Shown here in pieces: positions 33,849 to 43,324 of a stretch of DNA of 64,000 bases. Under the pieces are notes generated by a model. That model ran no database searches. It was not told the DNA's origin and saw nothing but the letters and a program-made list of their open reading frames with translations. A program made the translations under genes and the position numbers. Position 1 is the first letter of the stretch; each line of letters begins with the position of its first letter. Source of the stretch: Halorientalis marina (GTDB lineage: Archaea; Halobacteriota; Halobacteria; Halobacteriales; Haloarculaceae); assembly GCF_023028345.1 (NCBI RefSeq), contig NZ_CP095487.1:744001-808000 (forward strand), given 5' to 3'.

Positions 33849-34510
33849 TCGGCGACCGGGTCACGCTCGCCCACGCCCTCGTCGCCGTCGGCGTCGTCCT
33901 CCTCGTCGTCCCCGCGCTGGCTCCGGTCCAGCAGTACCGGGTCCACGACACCCGCGGGGGGACGACCGCCGACCGGGCCGAGCTGGAAGAGAGCGGGATC
34001 GAGGTCGTCGCCTACGAGAACCTCTCGGACCGCGGGCAGGAGCTCTACCGGGAGACGCTGGAGAACGGGGGCCGCTACACCGTCCCCATCGGACAGGGCG
34101 CGCCGGATTTCGACTACGGGGCCGAGGACCGCGACGACGGGCGCGGCCCGACCGGCCCGAGCGTCAGACGATCGGGAACGATCGCCATCGAGCGGCCGCC
34201 CGACGCCGACCTGCCGCCGGCCGACGAACCGGTCGAAGCCGTGGCGCGAGCCCGTGAGCGCGAGGCAGCGGAACGTGAACGGGCCCGTGAGCGCGACGGC
34301 GACCGCCGCACGTCGACCGGCAACGGGACCGCGACGCCGACCACGCCCGACTACGACGAGATGCGCGAGACCATCACGCGCTACGACATGATGCAGACCA
34401 CGACCGACAGCCCGCCACTGTCCGACACGGCGAATCTGCTCCGGCTGTTCCCGGCGCTGGTCGGCGTCCTCTGCCTCGGGGTCGGCGGCTACCGGTCGTC
34501 GCTCCCCTGA
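33845..34510 (+). CDS. Membrane-anchored partner of the ABC exporter
   Basis: A 221-aa protein with a transmembrane helix at each end (VAVGVVLLVVPALAPV and LFPALVGVLCLGVGGY). The extracytoplasmic middle section carries charged Arg/Glu helices and a Thr/Pro-rich segment. I do not recognise the family. As the third gene of the operon, it could be an accessory subunit or the exported or sensed component. Confidence 0.65.
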   Translation: MIGDRVTLAHALVAVGVVLLVVPALAPVQQYRVHDTRGGTTADRAELEESGIEVVAYENLSDRGQELYRETLENGGRYTVPIGQGAPDFDYGAEDRDDGRGPTGPSVRRSGTIAIERPPDADLPPADEPVEAVARAREREAAERERARERDGDRRTSTGNGTATPTTPDYDEMRETITRYDMMQTTTDSPPLSDTANLLRLFPALVGVLCLGVGGYRSSLP

Positions 34511-34730
34511 GAACGCCGGCCTGCCGCTCGTAGCCGCCCGAGCGGTCCCGGCTCCGGACGTGCTGGGCCTACACCACCCGACAACTGTACTACCGTCGTA
34601 TCGTGGCAGTTCAAAAATACGTATTGATAGTAACACTTATTAGACAACAATTTATCGCTGTTAGTATCTCCTGGCGGTAGGGAGACGTCGGGTGGTTCAC
34701 GAGTCGACGCTGCCAGGGTGGGGTGTGTAA
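34511..34730 (+). promoter_or_regulatory. Promoter and long leader region of tfb
   Basis: An AT-rich block (about 34610-34670, including CACTTATTAG) interrupts GC-rich sequence and is the likely promoter. A TATA box there would leave a 5-prime untranslated region of about 60 nt, longer than typical for haloarchaea. No hairpin stands out. Confidence 0.4.
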
Positions 34731-35603
34731 ATGACACGTAGCGATAGTCACAACTGTCCGGAATGTAGCGGTATCGTTCGCCGGCGTGACGCCGAGGCGG
34801 TCTGTGAGAACTGCGGGCTCGTCGTCTCGTCGGAGACGATAGACCGGGGACCGGAGTGGCGGTCCCTCGACGGAGGGACGGACGGGCGGCGGACCGGTGC
34901 GCCGCTCAGACGGTCGCGACACGACAAGGGGCTGTCGACGGAGATCGGGTACGGGACCGGTTCGGCGGTGTCCGGGGAACGCCAGCGACAGCTGGTTCGG
35001 ATGCGCACACAGCACAACCGGGCGCGACTCTCCTCGAAGCGCGACCGCAACAGGCTGTACGCCTTCACCGAGATTCGGCGGCTGGTGTCGGCCATGTCGC
35101 TGGCCGGGTCCGTTCGGGAACAGGCCTGTGCCCTCTTCGAGTCCGCCCAGTCCGAGGGGCTCCTCCGTGGCCGCTCGCTCGAAGGGTTCTCGGCGGCGTC
35201 CGTGTACGCGACCTGCCGGACCCGCTCTATCGCGCGGACGCTGGACGACGTCGTCACGGACGCACGCGCTGACGAAAGCGAGTGTCAAGCGGCCTACGAC
35301 GCGCTGAACCGTGAACTCGGGCTGCCGGCGAGTCCCATCGAACCCAGCGAGTACCTCCCGCGGTACGCCTCGGACCTCGACGTGGCGATGGACGTCGAGC
35401 ATCGCGCCCGCGAGTGCGTCGACCTGCTCCGCGAGGCCGGCGAGGTGGGCGGGAAGAAACCCAGCGGCGTCGCCGCGGCCTGCCTCTACAAGGCCGCCGA
35501 CGACCACGGGGTCGGGGTCACGCAGAGCGAGGCCGCGGACCTCGCCGACGTCTCCCTGATGACTATCCGCTCGACCGTCACCGACCTCAGGGGGCTCGCC
35601 TGA
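34731..35603 (+). CDS. tfb: Transcription initiation factor IIB (TFB)
   Basis: A 290-aa archaeal TFB. The N-terminal zinc ribbon has Cys9, Cys12, Cys25 and Cys28, followed by the B-reader-like segment GPEWRSLDGG and GAPLRRSRHDKGLSTEI. Two cyclin repeats follow (FTEIRRLVSAMSLAGSVRE, then ECVDLLREAGEVGGKKPSGVAAACLY). Haloarchaea carry several TFB paralogues. This one is slightly shorter than the usual length of about 320, with a shortened second repeat. Confidence 0.92.
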   Translation: MTRSDSHNCPECSGIVRRRDAEAVCENCGLVVSSETIDRGPEWRSLDGGTDGRRTGAPLRRSRHDKGLSTEIGYGTGSAVSGERQRQLVRMRTQHNRARLSSKRDRNRLYAFTEIRRLVSAMSLAGSVREQACALFESAQSEGLLRGRSLEGFSAASVYATCRTRSIARTLDDVVTDARADESECQAAYDALNRELGLPASPIEPSEYLPRYASDLDVAMDVEHRARECVDLLREAGEVGGKKPSGVAAACLYKAADDHGVGVTQSEAADLADVSLMTIRSTVTDLRGLA

Positions 35604-35698
35604 GGCACCGCGACCGACGGCGAGCGCGACCGACCCCCGGGCGTCGAGCAGGGACGCGGTCGGTACCGGACTCGTCTGTCGGAGCGCACGGGCCAGGG

Positions 35699-35728
35699 TT
35701 CATATACGAGGACGGAGCCAGAGCCGCC
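35699..35728 (+). promoter_or_regulatory. TATA box of HerA-like gene
   Basis: TTCATATACG (35699-35708) stands about 26 nt before the GTG start, consistent with a leaderless transcript, and it helps choose that start in a frame open from 35414. Confidence 0.5.
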
Positions 35729-36781
35729 GTGCCATTCGTACTCGGTCGTGACGCGGGTATCGACGCGGGGCCGACGGGTCACCTCGGCCGGTACCGTGCG
35801 CTGGACGGCAGCGAGGGCGCGAGGGTCCACGTCGACCTCGATGGACCACACGCGGCGACGATCGTCGGGAAACGCGGGTACGGGAAGTCCTACACGCTGG
35901 GCGTGTTCGCGGAGGCGCTTTCGCGGGCCGACGGCGTCGCGCCCGCCGTCGTCGATCCGATGGGTGTGTTCGACACGCTCGCCGCCGAGAGCGACGGCGA
36001 GCCAGTGCCGACGACCGTCGTCGCCGAGCCGTCCGTCGCGCCGACCGCTCTCGACCCGCGGTCGTGGTGTGCGTTGCTCGGGCTCTCGCCCGAGAGCGGG
36101 GCGGGGAGTCTCGTCTGGCAGGCTACACAGGGGGCGGCCACGCTCGATGCGATGCGAGCGGCCGTCGAGGCGACCGACGCGCCCGTGAGCGACAAGCGTG
36201 CCGCGACGAACCACCTGACGCTGGCCGACTCCTGGGACGTGTTCGACGCCGATGGACTCACCGCCGCGGGCCTGGCGGGTCCGGATGTCACCGTCGTCGA
36301 CGTGTCCGGGCTCGACACGGCGCCGATGAACGCCGTCGTCCGCGGGGTCGCAGAGTCACTGTACCGTGCCCGTGTCGACCGGGCGGTCGACCGGCTCCCG
36401 TGGCTCCTGGTCGACGAGGCACACACTTTCTTCGAGGGGGTCGCCGAGTCGGCGCTGCAGACGATCCTCACCCGCGGGCGGGCGCCGGGCGTGAGTCTGG
36501 TCATGGCGACCCAGCGACCCAGTGCCGTCCCGGCGGTCGGCATCTCCCAGTCCGACCTGTTGCTCTCCCACCGGCTGACTTCCCGCGCCGACCTCGACGC
36601 CCTGGAGAAGGCCCAGCCGACGTACATGAACGAGTCGCTGGCCGAGCGGCTGCCGACCGACCCCGGTGAGGTCGTCGTCGTCGACGACTCGACCGAAACG
36701 ATTCACGCCGCACAGGTCCGCGAACGGGACACGCCACACGGCGGGTCGAGTCCGACCGCGAGCGATGCGGCCGTCGAGTGA
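35729..36781 (+). CDS. HerA/VirB4-like ATPase
   Basis: A 350-aa P-loop ATPase of the HerA-FtsK class: Walker A GKRGYGKSYTLG, Walker B PWLLVDEAHTFF, and the following ATQRPSAVPAVGISQSDLLLSHRLTSR block typical of HerA and related DUF87 proteins. It lacks the N-terminal barrel domain of full-length HerA and no NurA gene is adjacent. A role in DNA translocation is inferred. Confidence 0.82.
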   Translation: MPFVLGRDAGIDAGPTGHLGRYRALDGSEGARVHVDLDGPHAATIVGKRGYGKSYTLGVFAEALSRADGVAPAVVDPMGVFDTLAAESDGEPVPTTVVAEPSVAPTALDPRSWCALLGLSPESGAGSLVWQATQGAATLDAMRAAVEATDAPVSDKRAATNHLTLADSWDVFDADGLTAAGLAGPDVTVVDVSGLDTAPMNAVVRGVAESLYRARVDRAVDRLPWLLVDEAHTFFEGVAESALQTILTRGRAPGVSLVMATQRPSAVPAVGISQSDLLLSHRLTSRADLDALEKAQPTYMNESLAERLPTDPGEVVVVDDSTETIHAAQVRERDTPHGGSSPTASDAAVE

Positions 36782-36790
36782 GGCGCTCGC

Positions 36791-37036
36791 TCAGTCCTCG
36801 TACTCCTCGGGAGTGTACGTCTCGAGTTCGATGGCGTGGATATCGCGGGTCATGTGCTCGCCCAGCGCGTCGTGGACGCGCTGGTGACGGTCGACGAGCG
36901 ACTCCCCCTCGAAGGCCGGCGAGACGACCACGGCCGCGTAGTGGTCGTCGTCGTCCGGGTCCCGCGGCGTCGTAACCTCGGCCCGTGCGTCGGGCACGCC
37001 CGACTCGATGAGTTCGGCGACTGCGTCGGTGTCCAT
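36791..37036 (-). CDS. BolA-family protein
   Basis: An 81-aa BolA/IbaG protein: DAVAELIESGVPDARAEVTT, HYAAVVVSPAFEGESLVDRH, and VHDALGEHMTRDIHAIELET, which contains the conserved invariant His region. The ATG at 37036 is used because the frame upstream shows no family match. BolA partners with monothiol glutaredoxins in iron-sulfur cluster trafficking, and one is encoded at 31.4 kb. Confidence 0.87.
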   Translation of the reverse strand: MDTDAVAELIESGVPDARAEVTTPRDPDDDDHYAAVVVSPAFEGESLVDRHQRVHDALGEHMTRDIHAIELETYTPEEYED

Positions 37037-37126
37037 ACCGGTGAGAGCGGCCCCGGGCGCATAACGGTTGCCGAGTGGCGTTCGGAGTACGAACCCTTTT
37101 GATAGCTCGCTCACACGCCTCTGGTG

Positions 37127-37750
37127 ATGCGACGGCGCACCATTCTGGCGGCCCTGGCGGCCAGCGTCCCGCTCGCGGGCTGTGGGAGCGACGCGGCGTT
37201 CGACGACGAGCCGGCAAACGGCTCGACGGACCCGCCGCCGACCCAGTCGTTCACGCGGTCCGGGCCGGGGACCGCGCTCCGCTGCCGGGGCGAACCGGTC
37301 GCCGTCGAACGCGCTATCACGGACGAATCGGGGTACGACGACGACATCGAGTACTTCGCCAGCAACGAGACGGTGCGGTTCGTCGCCAGGCGGAGCGGCG
37401 GCGACCCGGCGTGGTTCGAGACGATGCCCTTCGACGAGTGGGGCGCGATCCAGTGTGCGGAGGCGGGACGCGACCGCGTCCGGACGGTGACGGCCGAGCG
37501 GCTGAACACACAGCGCTTCGAGGTCCGGACCGGCGATCCGCCGGGCGGGGACGCGTCACAACCGGTCGTCACCCTCTCGGTCACGACGCGGATCGGCCCC
37601 GATGGGCAGCGGAGTACCCCTCCGTTCCCCGTCGCCCGACTGGCCGCGAACGCGCCCCAGTCCGTCGATGCCACCGTCTCTGTCGAGGGTGACACCGTCT
37701 CCCGGACGATTCCGGTGTACGCCGCCCACCGGACCATCGAAGCGGGGTAG
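37127..37750 (+). CDS. Tat-exported lipoprotein, unknown function
   Basis: A 207-aa secreted protein. The N-terminus MRRRTILAALAASVPLAGCG has an Arg-rich Tat-like n-region and a lipobox LAGC. A Ser/Asp/Pro linker and a beta-rich domain with two further cysteines follow. A GTG three bases upstream is an alternative start. No family is recognised. Confidence 0.75.
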   Translation: MRRRTILAALAASVPLAGCGSDAAFDDEPANGSTDPPPTQSFTRSGPGTALRCRGEPVAVERAITDESGYDDDIEYFASNETVRFVARRSGGDPAWFETMPFDEWGAIQCAEAGRDRVRTVTAERLNTQRFEVRTGDPPGGDASQPVVTLSVTTRIGPDGQRSTPPFPVARLAANAPQSVDATVSVEGDTVSRTIPVYAAHRTIEAG

Positions 37751-37754
37751 CCGC

Positions 37755-38303
37755 CTACTCACTTCCGTCGACCGCCTCGACGACCAGCGTCATCTCGATC
37801 CGCCCTCGCTCGGTCGTGACGGTCACGTCGAGCGCGACCGCGAGGACGTGCGCCCGGCCGGCGCGTTCCTGTACCACGACGCCGCGGCGGGCATCGCAAT
37901 CGCCGAACTGCCGATTCGGTCCCCGCGGACAGCGGTCGCTCGCCCAGGCTCGTGCGGCCGAGTCGTTGTAGCGCGTGCGGGTGACGGTCCCTGCGGTCAC
38001 TCGCGCGTCGGCGATCCGGCCCCGTTTCGGGTCGAGTCGTTCCCGGACGCGGTCGACGGCCGGCCCCGTTTCGACACCGTGGCTCCAGGCGTACTCGCCC
38101 TGTACGTCGGCGGCGGCCTCGTGAACCGCACGTTCGAGGTAGCGGTCGGCGTTCGCCGCGGGGTCGGCGTGGTCGGCGCTGGCGGCCACGTCGGCGTGGT
38201 AGCCCAGTTGCAGGTACGCGAGAACGACCGGCGCGAGCGCGACGGCGAGCGCTGCCGCGGCGACGAGGACGAGCTGACCGCGGTCACGGCTCACGCGTAC
38301 CAT
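37755..38303 (-). CDS. Pilin-cluster secreted protein (haloarchaeal)
   Basis: A 182-aa protein with one N-terminal hydrophobic helix (GQLVLVAAAALAVALAPVVLAY) and an extracellular domain, RYLERAVHEAAADVQGEY to the end. In haloarchaea similar proteins sit in conserved runs with other short single-span proteins of type IV pilus loci. Here the next gene upstream is broken (38291-38750), so the run has been cut. Its start overlaps that gene's stop by 13 bases, which confirms they were once an operon. Confidence 0.7.
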   Translation of the reverse strand: MVRVSRDRGQLVLVAAAALAVALAPVVLAYLQLGYHADVAASADHADPAANADRYLERAVHEAAADVQGEYAWSHGVETGPAVDRVRERLDPKRGRIADARVTAGTVTRTRYNDSAARAWASDRCPRGPNRQFGDCDARRGVVVQERAGRAHVLAVALDVTVTTERGRIEMTLVVEAVDGSE

Positions 38304-38750
38304 ACCCAGATCGTCACCTCCCCGTTGACCGTCGTGACGCTCGCGCGACCGACCGGCGCGTTCGCGGGCTTCCGGAACCCCACTGCGCCGTGGGGCGTCT
38401 CGACGCGGTACATGAGGTTGGCCGGCAGGATCCGGTCGACTCGCCGGTCGAGGGTGCCCCGCTCGCGCTCGAAACTCTCCGCCGAGGCGACGACCTCCGC
38501 GAGCCGTGTAGCGCCCCGGTGCTGTGGCGGCTCGCCGGAGAGGACCGTCGCCGCCTTGTTGGTCTTGAGGTCGGCCAGGAACCCGAACAGTTCGGGAAGT
38601 CGGTGACGCTCTCGCGGGCGAGGTCCTCGACATACCGATGCTTCCGGTGGAATTCGTCTTCGACGCCTTCGACGTGGCGGTCGGTCCGCTCTGCAATGCG
38701 GTGGAAGGCCCTGAACTGGAGGTCGTGCTCGCCGTCGAACTTTCGTTATG
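38291..38750 (-). pseudogene. Chimeric truncated pilus-associated gene at island edge
   Basis: The 3-prime part (38291 to about 38555) encodes the C-terminal 88 residues of a pilin-cluster protein (RVDRILPANLMYRVETPHGA, ending TIWVWYA). Its N-terminal helix is missing. Further upstream, the sequence switches to an unrelated fragment. That fragment reads well only with a one-base frameshift near 38600: EHDLQFRAFHRIAERTDRHV, then ELFGFLADLKTNK in the other frame. I do not recognise its family. The join marks a recombination junction at the start of the accessory island. Confidence 0.55.
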
Positions 38751-39320
38751 ATCGGCATCACTGACTGACTGCGTCTTATAGCGGTTCTTGTCCGATTCTA
38801 CCCAATTAGAGTGGTGTATAATCAACTCCTGGGCCCGCAATAATGTAATACAGAGCTGTGAAATCAGAACTAGACGGAGCCATTTGAGGGGTCCGAGAAA
38901 GCGAAACGCATGCGAGCAAGCCACCAGCGGGCGACTAGAACCCGGCCGAGTAGCGAACATGATTGTATATCGAGCGGTCGACGACAGCTCTAATATTCTA
39001 TTCGGACCACGTACGGCGATTACATCCGATTAGAATTTTCCTCAAACTGATTTCATACCAGTCGTGCAACGCACCTCCCTGGCCGGTATCGCCATCGACA
39101 GGCCGACTCGCAGTCCGACATCGCTACTGGAACAGCACCGCGCACATCATACTCGAACCACCCCTCTCTCACCCACATAGTAGCGGCGGCTGGTGCCGAA
39201 TATACGCATCCACTAGCTCCGCAAATCATACTAGCACGGTTCTCCGACGGTTAGCACGTCAGGGACCGATTATACATCACGGCCGCCGACTAGCGCTGAA
39301 CCACCCCAGCAGGTAGATTC
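38751..39320. other. AT-richer gene-free stretch at island entrance
   Basis: About 570 bases with lower GC than the flanks and several short ORFs that lack any family feature. No tRNA or attachment-like repeat is visible. It probably represents decayed mobile DNA and the downstream region of the conjugation-type ATPase gene. Confidence 0.4.
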
Positions 39321-42300
39321 TTAGCTGTCCGGAGACCCCTCGAACTGGCGCTGGAGCCACGTGAGCGGATACACGGCAGTCAGTCCCGGCTTATCGATCA
39401 CGAAGCGTTGCGGGGGGCTGGTCGAACTGTAGGTCTTCTCGACCCGGGGCTCGCCCTCGAGTGGCTCGTTGAGTGCCTCCAGAATCTCGTGGCCAGCCGA
39501 ATGGCTCAGGACGACCCAGATCGCTTCCGCCGGCTCACACGCTGCCATCTTATCGTAGTCGTCAGGGACGGCGCGTCTGACATCGTGATTGACCCGCTCG
39601 GCTTCGACCGCGACGACGACGTCGCCATCGGCGTCGAGAGCGACACAGTCCAACCGTCGCCGTTCAAAATTATCGGCAACCGACTCGGGCTCCTCGTCCC
39701 CACCCATGAACGCTGCCGCGTCAGCACTCCCCTCGCTGACCTCGTAGTAGGTAACCACCTCCTCGGCAGCTGACTCGGGATCTGCAACGTATTCGGACTG
39801 GAGCCAACGGCGGGCCGCTTCAACCATCGCAACGTGTTGGCTTGACTCGTCGAGATCGCCTTTTCCATGCCCGAAATCGACGCCCTCCTGGAACTGCTCG
39901 TCGATCGTCTCACGACCCGCTGGTGTGACAGTGTAATACCGATGGGGATGGTCGCCGTCGTGGCGGAGCAGGCCGGCATCGAGGAGGTCGTCGATTTCGG
40001 CCTGGTCGATCCCGACGTCTTCTTTCAGCCGGATCATACTGTCGTGGACGATATCGTACTCGATCGGGTCGTACCGCAGCTGCTGGGCGTTGTGGACTGC
40101 CTGCAGGAAGGTGAGCTGGCGCGGTGACCACTTGCACGCCTGGATCTCGTCGGGACTCAGCGTTACATTGCAGCTACAGATGGGGACGTCATCCAGGGCA
40201 ACGCTGGCGAGGTCGTGACAACACTGGATCGCCGCCCGCATCCCGTCGGCCGTGGAATCGAACCGGCTGTCACAGGTCGTACAGACCAGGGCGTCACTGT
40301 CGGCGGTGTACCTGAGAAACGAGGGCATCCGACTGGTCGCAGCGAGAATCGACGACGGCTCCTCGGCGTCCGACGGGGCCTCGGCGTCCGACGGCGACGC
40401 AGCATCCGGGGTTGGTTTCGCACCCGTCTGGGCAGTGGCTGGGGCTGTCCCATCCGGAGCAGTGGCCCCTGCAGCCGCGTTGGTGCCCGTGGCCGACGCT
40501 GCGTGTGCCGGCTGGTCGGCCGCGACCGACAGCCCGTATTCGCCCCGGGTTCGGTCCCGCATCGCGTCGAAGGCGGTCTCGAACCCGGCGGGGGCGCTGT
40601 CCACCCTGTCGGGGTGGCCGGCTGGCAACGGGAGCGACTCGACCATGAAGGGGTTCGGATCACGACCTCGGAATTCGCCGGGCAGGTCGACGAGCCACTC
40701 GCCGGCCGAGAGCCCACGCAGCCGGTTGGCCATCTCCTGGTTGTCCATGGCCTCGGTCGCGAACCGGTGGGCGAGATCGTGATCGACGCCGACAGTGCTG
40801 GTGATGTAACTGCCGACGTTGTTGAGCAACTCCGCGTACACGTCAGCGTCGGTCGCTTCGAGCTGGCCGGGGAACTGCATGGCCAACAGCAACGCACAGC
40901 CAAACGACCGGCTCTGGGCGAGCAATCGCTTGAGAAGCGTGCTGTTGGCGACCGACGCTGCCTCCTCGAGATAGACGTTGACCAGTCCGAGCTCGGCGTT
41001 CGGACGGCGACGTCGTCGCCGACGCAGCGCCGTCCAGAGATTCGAGAGCAATGCGAGTGTCAGTTCCTCGCGGACAGCTGGTCGGAGCCGACCGGTGTCG
41101 AGGATGATGACGACGTCGTCATCGAGCCAGTCTGCGAAATCGAAGGCGGGCTGGTCGGCCTCGATGCCGCTGGGGCGATGGTTGAAGAGTCGGCTGAGAT
41201 GGGTTGAGGAACTCACCGTCTCGATGCGGTTGATCGCACCGCCCATGATCTGATTGAACGTCTCATAGTCCGTGCCAGTGACGATGCTATCCAGCCGCTC
41301 TTCGAGATCGGGATTGCTGACGGCCGGTGGCGTTTCACGGTCGGCGAACCGTTTGAGTGCCGCCTGCAGGTCGCGATTGGTAATGGCATCCCGGCCGTGA
41401 ATCGGATCGTACAGTGCCTCGAGGACGGTGCTGATGACCTGTATCGAGCGGAGGGCACGTTCGTACTGCTCAGTGCCGATATTCTGGCGCAGGATCTGTT
41501 CGTAGTGGGCGATGCGATCCTCGACGGCCACGGTCCGGGGCACGCCCGCGTCGAGTTCCGGCTTGATATCGAAAAAGGAGATCGCCGGCAGCCACTCGGC
41601 ACAGTCGAAGTAGATGACGTCGTCGAGATCGCCGAACGCGGCGACGTGGCTCTGCATGTACTCTCTGGGCATGCGCCCACCCTTGGAGTCGAGGATGATC
41701 TCCGGCCCGGCAGTCGCCCGGTGGTTCGCCAGCCCAGCGGTGATGAGACTCGTTGTCTTCCCGGCACCGGTCTGGCCGATCCAGGCAACGTTGTGCGTCT
41801 GGACAGCCGGCGGGATGGCGATCGGGTCGGTCGTCGTCCCGTCGTTGGTTTGGGGCGCACCGATAGCAAGGCCGGGCTGGCGGTAGCGGTCCAGCACCGA
41901 CTCGGGCGGGAGCGTGATCGAAGTCTGGTCTTCGGGGATCGTTTCGAGTGCACGGTGTGCATCGGGGGGCAGTTGGGCACCGTCGACCGCGAAAAAGTGA
42001 GGGAGTTCCTGGTGGTCGACGACGATCCCACGGCTGTCGTTGGTCGTGAGCGGGACTGCCGTCCCTGGGCGCTGGTAGCTCGGGTCGTAAAACGCGCGTT
42101 TGTGGATGGCCCCGAGTAGGTCCCGGCCGGTCGATCCCAGATAGCCGTCGTCGTCGGTCCGGACACGGCCAGTGACGCTGTGGAAGTCACCACTGATGTG
42201 ACTAAACGCCGACTGCAACTGGGTCGCAATCCGGTCGGCACGGTGGGCCTCCTCGGCCGGGGCGAGGGCGGCCACACGCGCATTGACAGCAAAGGAGTGG

Positions 42301-43085
42301 GCCGACGCTCGGGCCCGGATCTCGGACCGGCGTTGGCGGTCGGACTGAGAGAGATCGACCCGGTCGAGGTCGACCTCGCGGAGCTTGGTGAGTTGGCCCC
42401 AGAGCGTCTCGGTCCCGGTTTCGATGGCTTCGATCCGAGCGTCGGCTGCTCGATGCCAGTCGTCGATGGGGCGAAAGAGGACCTGATAGACCATGGGCAG
42501 CGAACTCGTCGCCATCGTCTCGATGATGGCAGTGAGTGGACTGTGGTCGTGGTCGTTCTGTCCCGTATGCTGGCTGGTGTCGGCCTGTGTCTGCTGGTGG
42601 GGCCGGTCGCTCGTGGCGAACGGTTCCAGTCGGGTTTGCCAGTCCCGGCGGCGGTCGGCGTCGCCGACGTACTCGACGCCGGCGACGTACCAGTCCTCAC
42701 CGGCGTCCTGTGGCAGATGGGTGGCCCCGAGGTTCTCCCGGTACGTGCGCCTGAGTTCGTACTCGTCGGGAAACAGCGTCCGGAGGCTGGTTTCGAGCAC
42801 ATCGAGCCCGTGCTCGTCGGCGTCTTCGATGCTAAAGCAGTATTCGAGTGCGTCGGTTCCCCGCGAGAGAATCTGGCATTCGATCCATGGTGGCGCCGCG
42901 CCAATGTCGAGTGCCCGGGCGAGTTTGTGTGTGATCCCGTCCGGGAGCCGGCCCTTGCTCAGGCCGTGGAACCGTTTGGCCTGGTTGCTGGCCGCGCGTG
43001 GTGCGAGGGCAGTTGCTGCGGGGCGAACCTGGATCGCATCCGGCTGCTGTCTGTCTTTTTTCACCGGTAGCTCGTCCGGATTCAT
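39321..43085 (-). CDS. Giant conjugation-type ATPase with Zn, wHTH and nuclease-like C-terminus
   Basis: A 1254-aa protein of the VirB4/TraG/HerA class. Walker A is GQTGAGKTT (residues 437-445), and a Walker B-like LVNVYLEEAAS lies near residue 690. A Pro/Ala/Thr linker follows, then a cysteine-rich section (LVCTTC, ICSCNV). Next is a winged-helix-like segment (DDLLDAGLLRHDGDHPHRYY). The C-terminal domain has the strand pattern RRLDCVALDADGD-VVVAVEAERVN, reminiscent of PD-(D/E)xK folds. The N-terminal 430 residues resemble plasmid transfer ATPases. The ATG at 43085 is preferred. It probably drives DNA transfer of an integrated element. Confidence 0.75.
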   Translation of the reverse strand: MNPDELPVKKDRQQPDAIQVRPAATALAPRAASNQAKRFHGLSKGRLPDGITHKLARALDIGAAPPWIECQILSRGTDALEYCFSIEDADEHGLDVLETSLRTLFPDEYELRRTYRENLGATHLPQDAGEDWYVAGVEYVGDADRRRDWQTRLEPFATSDRPHQQTQADTSQHTGQNDHDHSPLTAIIETMATSSLPMVYQVLFRPIDDWHRAADARIEAIETGTETLWGQLTKLREVDLDRVDLSQSDRQRRSEIRARASAHSFAVNARVAALAPAEEAHRADRIATQLQSAFSHISGDFHSVTGRVRTDDDGYLGSTGRDLLGAIHKRAFYDPSYQRPGTAVPLTTNDSRGIVVDHQELPHFFAVDGAQLPPDAHRALETIPEDQTSITLPPESVLDRYRQPGLAIGAPQTNDGTTTDPIAIPPAVQTHNVAWIGQTGAGKTTSLITAGLANHRATAGPEIILDSKGGRMPREYMQSHVAAFGDLDDVIYFDCAEWLPAISFFDIKPELDAGVPRTVAVEDRIAHYEQILRQNIGTEQYERALRSIQVISTVLEALYDPIHGRDAITNRDLQAALKRFADRETPPAVSNPDLEERLDSIVTGTDYETFNQIMGGAINRIETVSSSTHLSRLFNHRPSGIEADQPAFDFADWLDDDVVIILDTGRLRPAVREELTLALLSNLWTALRRRRRRRPNAELGLVNVYLEEAASVANSTLLKRLLAQSRSFGCALLLAMQFPGQLEATDADVYAELLNNVGSYITSTVGVDHDLAHRFATEAMDNQEMANRLRGLSAGEWLVDLPGEFRGRDPNPFMVESLPLPAGHPDRVDSAPAGFETAFDAMRDRTRGEYGLSVAADQPAHAASATGTNAAAGATAPDGTAPATAQTGAKPTPDAASPSDAEAPSDAEEPSSILAATSRMPSFLRYTADSDALVCTTCDSRFDSTADGMRAAIQCCHDLASVALDDVPICSCNVTLSPDEIQACKWSPRQLTFLQAVHNAQQLRYDPIEYDIVHDSMIRLKEDVGIDQAEIDDLLDAGLLRHDGDHPHRYYTVTPAGRETIDEQFQEGVDFGHGKGDLDESSQHVAMVEAARRWLQSEYVADPESAAEEVVTYYEVSEGSADAAAFMGGDEEPESVADNFERRRLDCVALDADGDVVVAVEAERVNHDVRRAVPDDYDKMAACEPAEAIWVVLSHSAGHEILEALNEPLEGEPRVEKTYSSTSPPQRFVIDKPGLTAVYPLTWLQRQFEGSPDS

Positions 43086-43242
43086 GTGGGTCTGCCACTT
43101 TGGCTGATAGTTATGTGTTGTGGATTTGATTCGAGAGTCGGTTGGGGCGTGAGCCCTCGCCCGGCTCGCGGTCGCTGCGCGGCATCGCCAGCGAGGGGCC
43201 GCGCAGGCGACCACGCGAACGCGACCCGGGCTCGCCCTCACA

Positions 43243-43296
43243 GTCCGCCAGGCTGGTGGCTGGGTCGCCGAGCGACGGTGCCGGTTGCACAGTGGT
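43243..43296 (+). repeat. Degenerate repeat shared with 46622-46676
   Basis: GTCCGCCAGGCTGGTGG (43243-43259) and GGTTGCACAGTGGT (43283-43296) recur in the same order at 46622-46638 (one mismatch region) and 46662-46675. The spacing is similar. Both copies flank the PLD-P-loop gene and its zinc-ribbon neighbour. Confidence 0.45.
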
Positions 43297-43324
43297 CTCT
43301 CGCGGGGGGCGAGGCGACTGTCCA

